Origin: Gemmatimonadota bacterium | GTDB taxonomy: Bacteria > Gemmatimonadota > Gemmatimonadetes > Longimicrobiales > Gaopeijiaceae | Length of the DNA stretch: 64,000 nucleotides | Assembly (NCBI GenBank): GCA_022825135.1 | Contig: JAJDYN010000016.1 | Span: forward strand, 1-64,000 | Reading direction: 5' to 3' | In this document: in pieces, positions 18,180 to 26,256 of the stretch | How the letters are laid out: each line of letters begins with the position of its first letter | Position numbering within the stretch: the first letter of the stretch is position 1 | Program-made: the position numbers and the translations under genes | The notes under the pieces: generated by a model | Database searches by the model: none | What the model saw: only the letters and a program-made list of their open reading frames with translations | What the model was told of the DNA's origin: nothing

Positions 18180-19003
18180 CTACCGCACCCGCACGTACTT
18201 GCGCAGCATGCGCGGCCCCACCTCCGCGCCGTAGATGTTACCGAAGGCGTCGGCCGCCACCCCTTCGGCCCCGGTGGTGCCCCGCACGGTCACGTGCCAG
18301 TCGGGGTCGGGGATGAAGGAGGTCACCAGCCCGTCCACCACGCTGCCGATGCGGATGCCGCGCACCCAGCCGGCGTTGGGGATGCCGCCGCCGGTGGAGG
18401 ACTCGGAGTCGGCGGAATAGAGCACGTCGTTGGCGTCGATGAAGAGCCCGCTGGGCCGGCCGAACTGGGTCCAGGTGTCGAGGTGGTTGCCGTCCTGGTC
18501 GAAGACCTGCAGGCGGTTGTTCTTGCGGTCGCCGACGAAGAGCCGGCCGCGTCGAAGGTGTCAGGTCCGTCGCCAGCCACACCGGCCTGGCCCAGGCTCA
18601 TCATCAGCTCGCCCTCGGGGGTGAACTTGTGTATCTGGTGGCCGCGCCCCTCGCCCCCGCGCGCGTCGGTGACCCAGAGGTTGCCGTCGGGGTCGACGTG
18701 AATGCCGTGCGGCCACTCGAACATCCCCGCGCCGAAGCTGCGCAGCAGGTTGCCGTCGACGTCGAAGAGCAGGATCGGATCGAGGTCGTCGTGGCCCACG
18801 CAGGTGTTCTCGCCGCAGCGCTCCGCGACCCAGATGTTTCCATCCGCGGCCGGATACACGGCGCTGGTGGAGCCCCAGGAGCGGCCCTCGGGCAGCTCGC
18901 CCCAGACATCCGGCACCGCGCGATAGGGGTTCGGCGCGTGGTTCTGGGCGAGGACGGGCATCGCGAAGGTGAGGGACAGGGCGAGCAGGAACAACTTCTT
19001 CAT
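18180..19003 (-). pseudogene. Frameshifted NHL/SMP-30-like secreted propeller gene
   Basis: The gene opens well: GGAG is 8 bases before the ATG at 19003, and the signal peptide MKKLFLLALSLTFAMPVLAQ is followed by blades such as GNIWVAERCG and PHGIHVDPDGNLWVTDARG. Reading is good until about residue 150 (DGPDTFDAA). From about position 18550 the homologous sequence continues in another frame: LFVGDRKNNRLQVFDQDG, then RPSGLFIDANDVLYSADSES and GVAADAFGNIYGAEVG to a stop at 18180. The sequence missing at the junction looks like a blade strand, so a small deletion is likely and not only a single-base slip. It is either a recent pseudogene or a sequencing/assembly error. The family includes SMP-30 lactonases and amidating-lyase-like propellers. 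Confidence 0.75.
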
Positions 19004-19294
19004 CGGCTCATCTCCGATCGTGAAAGCACGCAGGAACGGTCAGGAGGGTTGAAAGGGCAATGTGGGGGATGGGCGCGTGTCCCCGGAAAGCGATGCCCTC
19101 CGAGCACTGCCGCCACCTGCGGCCCCGGCGATGTGACCGGATCTTCGTCCGAGAGGCCCCTCTGCGGAGTGTTGCAAAACCACAAAGGCAACAATTTGTT
19201 GCCTTTCACGAAATGCAACAGGAACGAGAGGGATAGAAACGGAGGAGCACTGGAGGGGTCAACTCCGTGCTATGCCGCCGCAGCCCGATCCCGG
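19004..19294. other. Intergenic region upstream of the broken NHL gene
   Basis: This 291-bp stretch lies between the amidase stop and the NHL gene start, both on the minus strand. It holds the NHL gene's ribosome site at the left edge and a nested palindrome at 19171-19219 (separate entry). No open frame here is convincing. A promoter for the NHL gene is expected but I cannot pick one with confidence. Confidence 0.5.
19171..19219. promoter_or_regulatory. Nested palindrome: operator or bidirectional terminator
   Basis: The core at 19184-19206 is a perfect 11-bp palindrome (AAAGGCAACAA, one centre base, TTGTTGCCTTT). Outer half-sites GTTGC (19171-19175) and GCAAC (19215-19219) are placed symmetrically about the same centre, giving four copies of a GTTGC half-site. 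It lies about 90 bp past the amidase stop and 180 bp before the NHL start. The A- and T-rich flanks suit an intrinsic terminator, while the nested symmetry suits a dimeric or tetrameric repressor site. Confidence 0.6.
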
Positions 19295-21058
19295 TCAGGG
19301 GAAACCGGGAGGCGGCACCCGCCGGCGCGTGGCCTGCTCGAACGCATACGCGAGCTCGATCAGGCGGGGCTCGCTGCAGTTGACGCCGGTGAACCCCACG
19401 CCGAAGGGTGCGGGACGGGCGTCGAATCCATCCGGGAAGGACGTCGCCGGCTCGTTGGGCACGAAACCGAAAGGCACCACCACGATCGGGGTGCCGGAGC
19501 GGGCGGCCAGGCCCGCGCCACGGCTGCCCGGGGTGAAGATCGCGTCCAGATCGTGCTCGGCGAGCACGGCGTCGATGCCGCGGGTGCGGCTGAGCAGTTC
19601 GTCGCGCGCCATGTCGGCCTCGTTGCGGGCGCGGTCGGCCTCCACGTCCATCTCGTCGGAGATGTCGAAACGCGACTGGCCGTACCTTGCCGCGCCGGCG
19701 TCCGCGTGGTCGAGGTTCCACTGGCGCAGCTCGGTCAGCGTCGTCACGGGCGCGTCCGGGCCCAGGCTCTCCAGCCAGGCGTTGAAGTCGCGCTTGGCGC
19801 CGTACTTGAAGTTCACCGAGCAGGCCTCGTCGGAGCCCTTCCCCTGGTGGGCGCCCGCGCAGAAGCCCCAGGCGGCGAAATTCGAGTCCGGGTCGGGATG
19901 GGCGTAGCTGGGCACGTCGGCGGGATCCACGACCACGGCGCCCTCGTCTTCGAGCACCGCGATCGCCTCCGCCATGAGGGCGGCTTGCGCCTCGGTGAGC
20001 CCGCCGCGGGTGCCTTCCTGGCCTTGCAACCGCACCGGCTCGTAGTAGAACGCGCGCGGGATGCCGATGCGGGCCCCGCGCAGGCCGTCGGGGTTCAGAA
20101 ACCGGGTGTAGTCGCGCCCCGGCGGCGGCTCGCAGATGCCGGTGGCCGGGTCGTTGGGGTCGGGGGCGGCGCTTTCCATCCCTCCGAGCATGACCGCCGC
20201 GTCGGCCACCGTGCGGGTCATGGGGCCGGCCATGTCGTGGTCGAGGGTGACCGGCGCGATGCCCCAGCGGCTGATCCGTCCCAGCGTCGGCCGGATGCCC
20301 ACCAGCATGTTGGCGTTGGACGGGCTGATCACCGAGCCCCCGGTATCGGTCCCGACGTTGCCGGCCCAGAAGCTCGCGGCGGTGCCGATCCCCGAGCTCG
20401 AGCCGCCCGTGCTGAGCGCGGGGCGGCCGTCGCTGGTGCCGGGTCGCGGGTCGCGGCGCGGATCGTACGGGTTGTAGGCGAACCCGGTGAGGGCGTTGTA
20501 GTTGCCCGGCATCTGCCTGGGCGGGCCCGCCATCCAGTTGGCGAATTCGGTGAGGCCGGCCTTGGCGATGATGATCGCGCCGGCGTCCCGCAGGTTCGTG
20601 GTCAGGGTGGCCTCGTACGGCGGCACGTACCCCTCGAACGCGAGGGCACCTCCGGTGGTGGGGAGGTGGGTGGTGTGGATGTTGTCCTTGAGCGCAACCG
20701 GAATCCCGTGCAGCGGCCCCCGCACCTCGCCGCGTGCCCGCTCGGCGTCCAGCGCCTCCGCCTCGGCGAGCGCGTTCGGGTTGACCGAGACGGCCGCGTT
20801 CAGCCGGTCTTCATACAGCCCGATTCGGACGAGGTACTCCGTCACCAGTTGGCGCGAGGTGAGTTCCCCCCGCTCCATCGCCGCCTGCAACTCCGGGATG
20901 CTGGTTTCGACCACGGAGAAGCCTGCGGTTTCCGGGCTCGGCGCGTCGCATCCCGCCAACGCGAGCAGAAGCAGGGCCGCGGGCGTGGGAGGGGAGGGCG
21001 TGGATCGACGGACGGTGGGCTGAGTCAGGACGCGGATGTGGTGTCGATGACCGAGCAT
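19295..21058 (-). CDS. Amidase-signature lipoprotein
   Basis: The 587-residue enzyme has a lipobox in LLALAGC (Cys37) after a long N-region. It then has the full amidase signature: catalytic Lys124 in VALKDN, the Gly/Ser-rich STGGSSSG loop around 217-223 and the nucleophilic Ser242 in TDTGGS. The Ser-Ser-Lys triad hydrolyses linear amides; substrates vary widely across the family. Lipidation places it outside the cytoplasm. The ATG at 21058 is supported by GGAG 6 bases upstream. It follows the gamma-glutamyltransferase gene by 19 bp on the same strand, so the two likely form an operon that attacks amide or peptide bonds in the envelope. Confidence 0.9.
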   Translation of the reverse strand: MLGHRHHIRVLTQPTVRRSTPSPPTPAALLLLALAGCDAPSPETAGFSVVETSIPELQAAMERGELTSRQLVTEYLVRIGLYEDRLNAAVSVNPNALAEAEALDAERARGEVRGPLHGIPVALKDNIHTTHLPTTGGALAFEGYVPPYEATLTTNLRDAGAIIIAKAGLTEFANWMAGPPRQMPGNYNALTGFAYNPYDPRRDPRPGTSDGRPALSTGGSSSGIGTAASFWAGNVGTDTGGSVISPSNANMLVGIRPTLGRISRWGIAPVTLDHDMAGPMTRTVADAAVMLGGMESAAPDPNDPATGICEPPPGRDYTRFLNPDGLRGARIGIPRAFYYEPVRLQGQEGTRGGLTEAQAALMAEAIAVLEDEGAVVVDPADVPSYAHPDPDSNFAAWGFCAGAHQGKGSDEACSVNFKYGAKRDFNAWLESLGPDAPVTTLTELRQWNLDHADAGAARYGQSRFDISDEMDVEADRARNEADMARDELLSRTRGIDAVLAEHDLDAIFTPGSRGAGLAARSGTPIVVVPFGFVPNEPATSFPDGFDARPAPFGVGFTGVNCSEPRLIELAYAFEQATRRRVPPPGFP

Positions 21059-21077
21059 GGCTGGCTCCGGAATGCCC

Positions 21078-23045
21078 TCAGAATCCGAGCGACGCCGTCT
21101 CACGCCGCACGTCCCCAGCCGCGATCATCAAGCCCGTCTCCGGGTCGCGCCAGGTCACCGTGGGCGCGCACGCTCGCCAGTTCCACAGGCCCCAGGATTG
21201 CACGTCGTGCCCCATCGCGCGCAGCGCATCCGCCGTCTCCGCCGGAATGCGGTCCTCCATGCGGAGCAGCGCCGGACTGGTGTTCACCTCGCTCCCGGTG
21301 GCCGGAAAGTTGTAGCTGCCGAAGCGGGGCTGGTCCACGGCCTGCTCGGGGGACATCCCCCACACCACCACGTTCAGGAACACCTGCAGCAGCGACTGCA
21401 GTTGCTGATCGCCGCCGGGGGTGGAGAGGCCCATGAACGGCTGCCCGTCCTTCATCACCAGAAGCGGCGCGTTGGTGTTGCGCGGGCGCTTGCCGGGCGC
21501 CATGACATTGGCCAGTTCCGGGTCCAGGTTGAACTGGCCCATGCGATTGCCGAGCCCGAAGCCCCATCCCGGGATCATGGGCGTGAAGGTATGCCCGTCG
21601 CTCTCGGTGAGGGAGAAGAGATTGCCCTCCCCGTCCATGACGTTCAGGGACGAAGTGTCGATGGAATGGGCCGACCCGTCCCCTTCCCCGCTCGACATCC
21701 GCGTGCCCGCCTTCCCTTCGAACACGGCCCTGGCGCGCGCCGCCATCGAACCGCGGGCCGGCGCCTCCGCCATCACGAAGCTCATCGGCGCGCCGTCCGC
21801 CACCGCCGCCATCGCCGCCGGATCCCCCCACGGCGGCATGTCCTGAAACGCGCTCGTCTCGTCGATGAGCGCGATGCGCTCGCGCGCGTACTCCTTCTCG
21901 TACAGGCTCTCCGGCGCGGGCGCGAAATCCGGGTCCCCCACGTACTTGTGCGCATCGGCCATCGCCAGGTCGATGACCTGGGACAGGAGGTGGATGTACT
22001 CCGGCGTGTTGTAGCCGAGCGCGCGCAGGTCGTAGTTCTCGAGCATGTTGAGCATCAGGACGATGCGCGGTCCCTGGCTCCATCCATCGCCCGTGTACAC
22101 GTCGTAGCCCCGGAAGCTGGTGCCCAGGGGCTCCTCCCAGCGGCTCTCGTAGTTCGCCAGGTCCTCGTAGCGCACGATCCCCCCCTGTTCACGGAAGAAG
22201 CGGTCGACATCGCGCGCCGGATCTCCCTTGTAGAAGGCGTCCCGCGCGGCGCGAATTCCCTCCGAGCGGCTTCCGCCCGCGGCCAGCGCCTGCTCCTCCG
22301 CCTCCATCATGTAGCGGATGAGCCGTCCCAGGTCGGCGTTGAGCATGAGATCGCCCAGCTTCTGCTCGCCCACGCCGTTCTGGAACCAGAAGTCGCGGTT
22401 GTAGGGGAATGCGAGGATCCCCTCCATCTGATCCTCGATCATCCACTTCTGCATCTTGTAGAGGTGATACCCCTCCTCCGCGATCCGCAGCGTGGGCTGC
22501 GCGGCTTCGCTGAAGCTGAGGGTGCCGAAGCGGTCGAGTGCGGCGAGCCAGACGTCGACGTCCGCGGGGATCAGCGCGTTGTTGACGGGCGACTTGCCGT
22601 GCTCCAGGAAGTAGTCGAGCGTGGCGAGCGCGGGCGAGGTCCCTGCCCCGACCCGCGTGATCACGCGGCCTTCGGCTGCGCTGTAGAGGATGAGCGGCGC
22701 AACTCCGGTCCATCCCGCGTAGTCCATCTTGAGCGCCTTGAGCGCCATCCCTGCCGTCACCCCGGCGTCGAAGGCGTTGCCGCCGGCTCTGAGTACGTCG
22801 TATCCGGCCTGCGTGGCCAGATAGTGCCCGGAGGAGATCACTCCGTGGGTGCCCATGACGCGTGGCCGCATGGCCTCGACGTTGTCGGCGTCGTGGACGT
22901 GGCCGTAGCTGTGGAAGGGCGCGATGGTGGCGAAGACGCCCCCTTCCGCGCCGGACGTGGCTTCCTCCGCGGCGTCCTCCCCTGATCCGCGCCAGGCGAC
23001 GAGTGCCAGGGCCGCGATCGCGACCATCAATACGAGATGCTTCAT
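21078..23045 (-). CDS. Gamma-glutamyltransferase-family protein
   Basis: The 655-residue protein has the Ntn-hydrolase gamma-glutamyltransferase layout: a large subunit with GGNAFDAGVTAG near the N-terminus and a self-cleavage region at SAHSIDTSSLNV, where Thr464 would become the N-terminal nucleophile. Small-subunit motifs include TPGGDQQLQ, usual for the family. It would hydrolyse or transfer gamma-glutamyl groups. AGGAGG lies 8 bases before the ATG. The N-terminus looks like a lipoprotein signal (ALALVAxRGSGED), but the expected cysteine is Trp18 (TGG), so it may be membrane-tethered or secreted in another way. It precedes the amidase gene on the same strand. Confidence 0.88.
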   Translation of the reverse strand: MKHLVLMVAIAALALVAWRGSGEDAAEEATSGAEGGVFATIAPFHSYGHVHDADNVEAMRPRVMGTHGVISSGHYLATQAGYDVLRAGGNAFDAGVTAGMALKALKMDYAGWTGVAPLILYSAAEGRVITRVGAGTSPALATLDYFLEHGKSPVNNALIPADVDVWLAALDRFGTLSFSEAAQPTLRIAEEGYHLYKMQKWMIEDQMEGILAFPYNRDFWFQNGVGEQKLGDLMLNADLGRLIRYMMEAEEQALAAGGSRSEGIRAARDAFYKGDPARDVDRFFREQGGIVRYEDLANYESRWEEPLGTSFRGYDVYTGDGWSQGPRIVLMLNMLENYDLRALGYNTPEYIHLLSQVIDLAMADAHKYVGDPDFAPAPESLYEKEYARERIALIDETSAFQDMPPWGDPAAMAAVADGAPMSFVMAEAPARGSMAARARAVFEGKAGTRMSSGEGDGSAHSIDTSSLNVMDGEGNLFSLTESDGHTFTPMIPGWGFGLGNRMGQFNLDPELANVMAPGKRPRNTNAPLLVMKDGQPFMGLSTPGGDQQLQSLLQVFLNVVVWGMSPEQAVDQPRFGSYNFPATGSEVNTSPALLRMEDRIPAETADALRAMGHDVQSWGLWNWRACAPTVTWRDPETGLMIAAGDVRRETASLGF

Positions 23046-23229
23046 CGCGTCATCCTCCTGTGCCGCCGGAGATGGAGACGCGGCCAACTTCCGTTCGCCG
23101 CCCACGATCCTGAAGCTACTCCCGGGCACCGTCCGGGCAACCACGCCGGCGATCCGCGTTATCTTCCGTCCTCGAGTCGCCGTTCCCGGAAAAGGACCGA
23201 CAAAGACAATCGCCGACAAAGACAACCGA

Positions 23230-23904
23230 ATGCAGACGAAACCAGCAATCCACCCGTCGGTCGCGGACGCCCGCGCGGTGTTCTTCGATTTCGACTATAC
23301 GCTCGCGGATTCTTCCACGGGCGTCGTGGTGTGCATGAATCACGCGCTGTCCTGCCTCGGGCTTCCCCCTGCCCCGGAGGACGCCATCCGCCGCACCATC
23401 GGCCTCGACCTGATCACGGTGCTCGGGATCCTCGCGGGCGAGGACTGGAAGCCCCGGGGAGAGGAGTTCCTCGGGCACTTCACGAGGAAGGCGGACGAGG
23501 TCATGGTCGCCAGCACCGTGTTCCTGCCCGGTGCGGCGCGGGTGCTCGGGACACTTCACGGCGCGGGATATCGGCTCGGCGTGGTGTCGACCAAGTACCG
23601 GCGCCGGGTCGAGGAGGCGCTGGAGCGCGACGGACTGCTCGGGTTTGTGGATGTGGTTGTGGGCAGCGACGACGTGCCCCGGCCCAAGCCCGCCCCCGAC
23701 GGGCTGCTCCGGGCGGCCGGCGCGCTGGGCATCGCGACCGATGACTGCGTGTTCGTCGGGGATTCGGAAGTGGACGCGCGGGCCGCACGCGACGCGGACA
23801 TGGACTTCGTCGCGGTTCTGACGGGGACGACGCCGGCGGAGAAGTTCGCAGGGTATGCACCGCGCGCCGTATTCGCGGGGGTCGGGGAGATCGTTTCCGG
23901 GTAA
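23230..23904 (+). CDS. HAD-family phosphatase (phosphoglycolate phosphatase-like)
   Basis: This 224-residue protein has all four haloacid dehalogenase motifs: DFDYTLAD with the nucleophilic Asp, VVSTKY (motif II), the Lys in RPKPAPDG (motif III) and FVGDSEVDARAA (motif IV). A helical cap lies between motifs I and II. It would dephosphorylate a small metabolite such as phosphoglycolate or a pyrophosphate in the cytoplasm. The ATG at 23230 begins the natural N-terminus; the frame upstream covers the divergent promoter area of the gamma-glutamyltransferase. No operon partner is evident, since the next gene starts 137 bp downstream. Confidence 0.85.
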   Translation: MQTKPAIHPSVADARAVFFDFDYTLADSSTGVVVCMNHALSCLGLPPAPEDAIRRTIGLDLITVLGILAGEDWKPRGEEFLGHFTRKADEVMVASTVFLPGAARVLGTLHGAGYRLGVVSTKYRRRVEEALERDGLLGFVDVVVGSDDVPRPKPAPDGLLRAAGALGIATDDCVFVGDSEVDARAARDADMDFVAVLTGTTPAEKFAGYAPRAVFAGVGEIVSG

Positions 23905-24041
23905 CCGCCACGCCGGCGCCGGCGAGCCACCTGTCGGCCGGACGCCGGCGGCGCTCTGTGGCGGTCGCTGGTCTCTGGCGGTCGGGCGTCAGGCTCGGCT
24001 ATGGTGTCCTTCAACGCCGACCCGCCGACCCGGAGGACCCC

Positions 24042-25520
24042 ATGACCCGCCTGTTGGACTACACCCGCGTCCGCACCGTCCTGTCGCCGGGCATGACTCT
24101 CCCGGCCCTCCTGTCCGCCACCCTGGCTGCGTCGGGACCGCTCGCACCCGGCCTGGCCGCACAGGAGATCCTCATCAGCGGCGGCACGGTGGTCACCTCG
24201 GAGGGGCGGTTCGATGCCGACGTGCGGGTGCGGGACGGGAGCATCGTGGAGATCGGCGCCGGGCTGGCCGCGGGGGCCGGCGCCCGCACGATCGACGCCA
24301 CCGGGCTGCTGGTCATGCCGGGTGGGGTGGATCCACACGTCCACCTGGGGGGAAGCCGGCGCGACGACTACCGCACCGGGTCGCAGGCGGCCCTGGCGGG
24401 CGGCATCACCACCATCTCGAACTTCGCCTTCCCGGCCGGTGGGCGGACCCTCGCCCAGGCCGTCGAGCGCGAGGCGGCGCTCATCCGCGAGCAGGCGATC
24501 GCGGACGTCATCCTGCACGCGGGCATCAACGACCCCGCGACCCAGGAAGGTCAGATGACCACCCTGGCCGACGAAACCGGCCAGACCAGCACCAAGATCT
24601 TCATGGTGCGGACCGTGTTCGACGCGGAGGTGCCCGACTACATGGCGACGATGGACGCGGCGGGCCGCGCCGGCATCATGACCATGGTGCACTGCGAGGA
24701 CGGACCCATCCTCGCGCGCGCGGTCGCCGAGCTCACCGCGGCGGGACGGACCTCGCTCGAGTACTTCCCGGACAGCCGGCCCGTGCTGGGCGAGGTGGTG
24801 GCCACCCAGCGCGCGGTCGCCATGGCCGAGGCCACCGGGGCGCCGATCTACGCCGTTCACGTCTCCTCGGAAGGCGCGCTGCGGGTGTTGCAGGATGCCC
24901 GGGAACGCGGGCTCAGCGTCTTCGTCGAGACCCGCCCCATCTACCTTCACTTCACCCGGGAGCGCTTCGAGGGACCGGACCGCGGCCTCTACGTCGGACA
25001 GCCGCCGCTCCGCGAGCAGCGTGACCAGGACGCGCTCTGGGCGGGCATCGCCAGCGGATCCGTGCACGTGCTCGGCACCGACCACGTCGCGTATCTCCGC
25101 GAAGAGAAGATGGACCCGTCGCAGACCATCAGCCGGCACCGGGCCGGCCTGAACAACCTCCAGGTGGTGCGGCCGATGCTCTGGTCCGAGGGCGTCGCGC
25201 AGGGGCGCATCTCCGAGGAGCGCTTCGTGGCGGTCACCTCCACCAACGCCGCCAAGCTCTTCGGGCTCTATCCGCGCAAGGGCACGGTCGCGGTGGGCTC
25301 GGACGCCGACATCGTCCTCTGGGATCCGGACGAGACGCGCACCATACGCGACGAGGACATGTTCTCGGGCACCGGCTTCTCGGTCTATTCCGGATGGGAA
25401 GTTACGGGCTGGCCCGTGATGACGCTGCGCCGGGGAGAGGTGGTCTACGAAGACGGAGAGATTCTCGCCGGGGCGGGCAGCGGCGAACTGTTGCGTCGCG
25501 GGAGATGGCAGGCGCCGTAG
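24042..25520 (+). CDS. Exported dihydropyrimidinase/hydantoinase-like amidohydrolase
   Basis: The 492-residue protein is a cyclic amidohydrolase: the metal site begins with H99-V-H101 in DPHVHLG, the carboxylated lysine is K185 in TSTKIFM, and the later HCED, VHVSS and GTDH motifs complete it. Family members open hydantoin or dihydropyrimidine rings in the cytoplasm. Here an N-terminal extension of about 40 residues (LPALLSATLAASG...GLAAQ) reads as a signal peptide, so export is predicted. GGAGG lies 5 bases before the ATG at 24042. It is followed by a cyclophilin lipoprotein gene. The substrate is not defined by sequence alone. Confidence 0.87.
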   Translation: MTRLLDYTRVRTVLSPGMTLPALLSATLAASGPLAPGLAAQEILISGGTVVTSEGRFDADVRVRDGSIVEIGAGLAAGAGARTIDATGLLVMPGGVDPHVHLGGSRRDDYRTGSQAALAGGITTISNFAFPAGGRTLAQAVEREAALIREQAIADVILHAGINDPATQEGQMTTLADETGQTSTKIFMVRTVFDAEVPDYMATMDAAGRAGIMTMVHCEDGPILARAVAELTAAGRTSLEYFPDSRPVLGEVVATQRAVAMAEATGAPIYAVHVSSEGALRVLQDARERGLSVFVETRPIYLHFTRERFEGPDRGLYVGQPPLREQRDQDALWAGIASGSVHVLGTDHVAYLREEKMDPSQTISRHRAGLNNLQVVRPMLWSEGVAQGRISEERFVAVTSTNAAKLFGLYPRKGTVAVGSDADIVLWDPDETRTIRDEDMFSGTGFSVYSGWEVTGWPVMTLRRGEVVYEDGEILAGAGSGELLRRGRWQAP

Positions 25521-25614
25521 GGACGCACGTACATCTCGCGCCGCTGGCTCGGCTGCGATCCGCACCGTATGATCGAAGTTCCGGCTTCACCCCGATCCAC
25601 AGGAGGTTCGTCCC

Positions 25615-26247
25615 ATGCGCAAGGGAATACTCGCGTCGACCATCGCCGTCCTTCTGATCGCCGCCGGCGCCTGCGCCCAATCGGCCGAAGAGGCCCCGCA
25701 GGACGCGGAGGAGAGCGCCCAGGAGACCGGCATGGTGCGCGTCGTCGTCTCCACCGATTTCGGCGACATCGAGGTGGACATCGACACGGAGAACGCGCCG
25801 GGCACCGCCGCAAACTTCCTGCGCTACGTGGACGCGGGCCACTACGACGGCGGCCAGTTCCATCGCACCGTGACGATGGACAACCAGCCCAACGACAGCG
25901 TCCGGATCGAGGTGATTCAGGCCAGCGTGAACGAGGAGTTCGCCGAGCAGGGCTTCGACCCCATCCCCATGGAGCGCACCTCGGTCACCGGGCTGCGCCA
26001 CGTCGACGGGGCCATCTCGATGGCGCGGGGGCAGCCGGACAGCGCCACCTCCAGCTTCTTCTTCTGCATTAACGATCAGCCATCGCTGGACTTCGGCGGC
26101 AACCGCAACCCCGACCTCCAGGGATTCGCGGCGTTCGGCATGGTCGTGAGCGGGATGGATGTGGTGCGCACGATCCAGGGGCAGCCCGTCGAAGCCCAGG
26201 CGCTCACGCCGCCGGTGAGAATCATATCGGTGCGGAGGGCCGACTGA
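25615..26247 (+). CDS. Cyclophilin-type peptidylprolyl isomerase lipoprotein
   Basis: The 210-residue protein has a lipobox (LIAAGAC) and an acidic linker, then a cyclophilin domain with NFLRYVDAGHYDGGQFHR and SSFFFCINDQPSLDFGG. The catalytic Arg of F-H-R is present. It would speed prolyl isomerisation of proteins in the periplasm or at the surface. AGGAGG lies 8 bases before the ATG. It follows the amidohydrolase by 94 bp and converges with the next minus-strand gene, with only 9 bp between the ends. Confidence 0.9.
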   Translation: MRKGILASTIAVLLIAAGACAQSAEEAPQDAEESAQETGMVRVVVSTDFGDIEVDIDTENAPGTAANFLRYVDAGHYDGGQFHRTVTMDNQPNDSVRIEVIQASVNEEFAEQGFDPIPMERTSVTGLRHVDGAISMARGQPDSATSSFFFCINDQPSLDFGGNRNPDLQGFAAFGMVVSGMDVVRTIQGQPVEAQALTPPVRIISVRRAD

Positions 26248-26256
26248 GCGGAAGGG

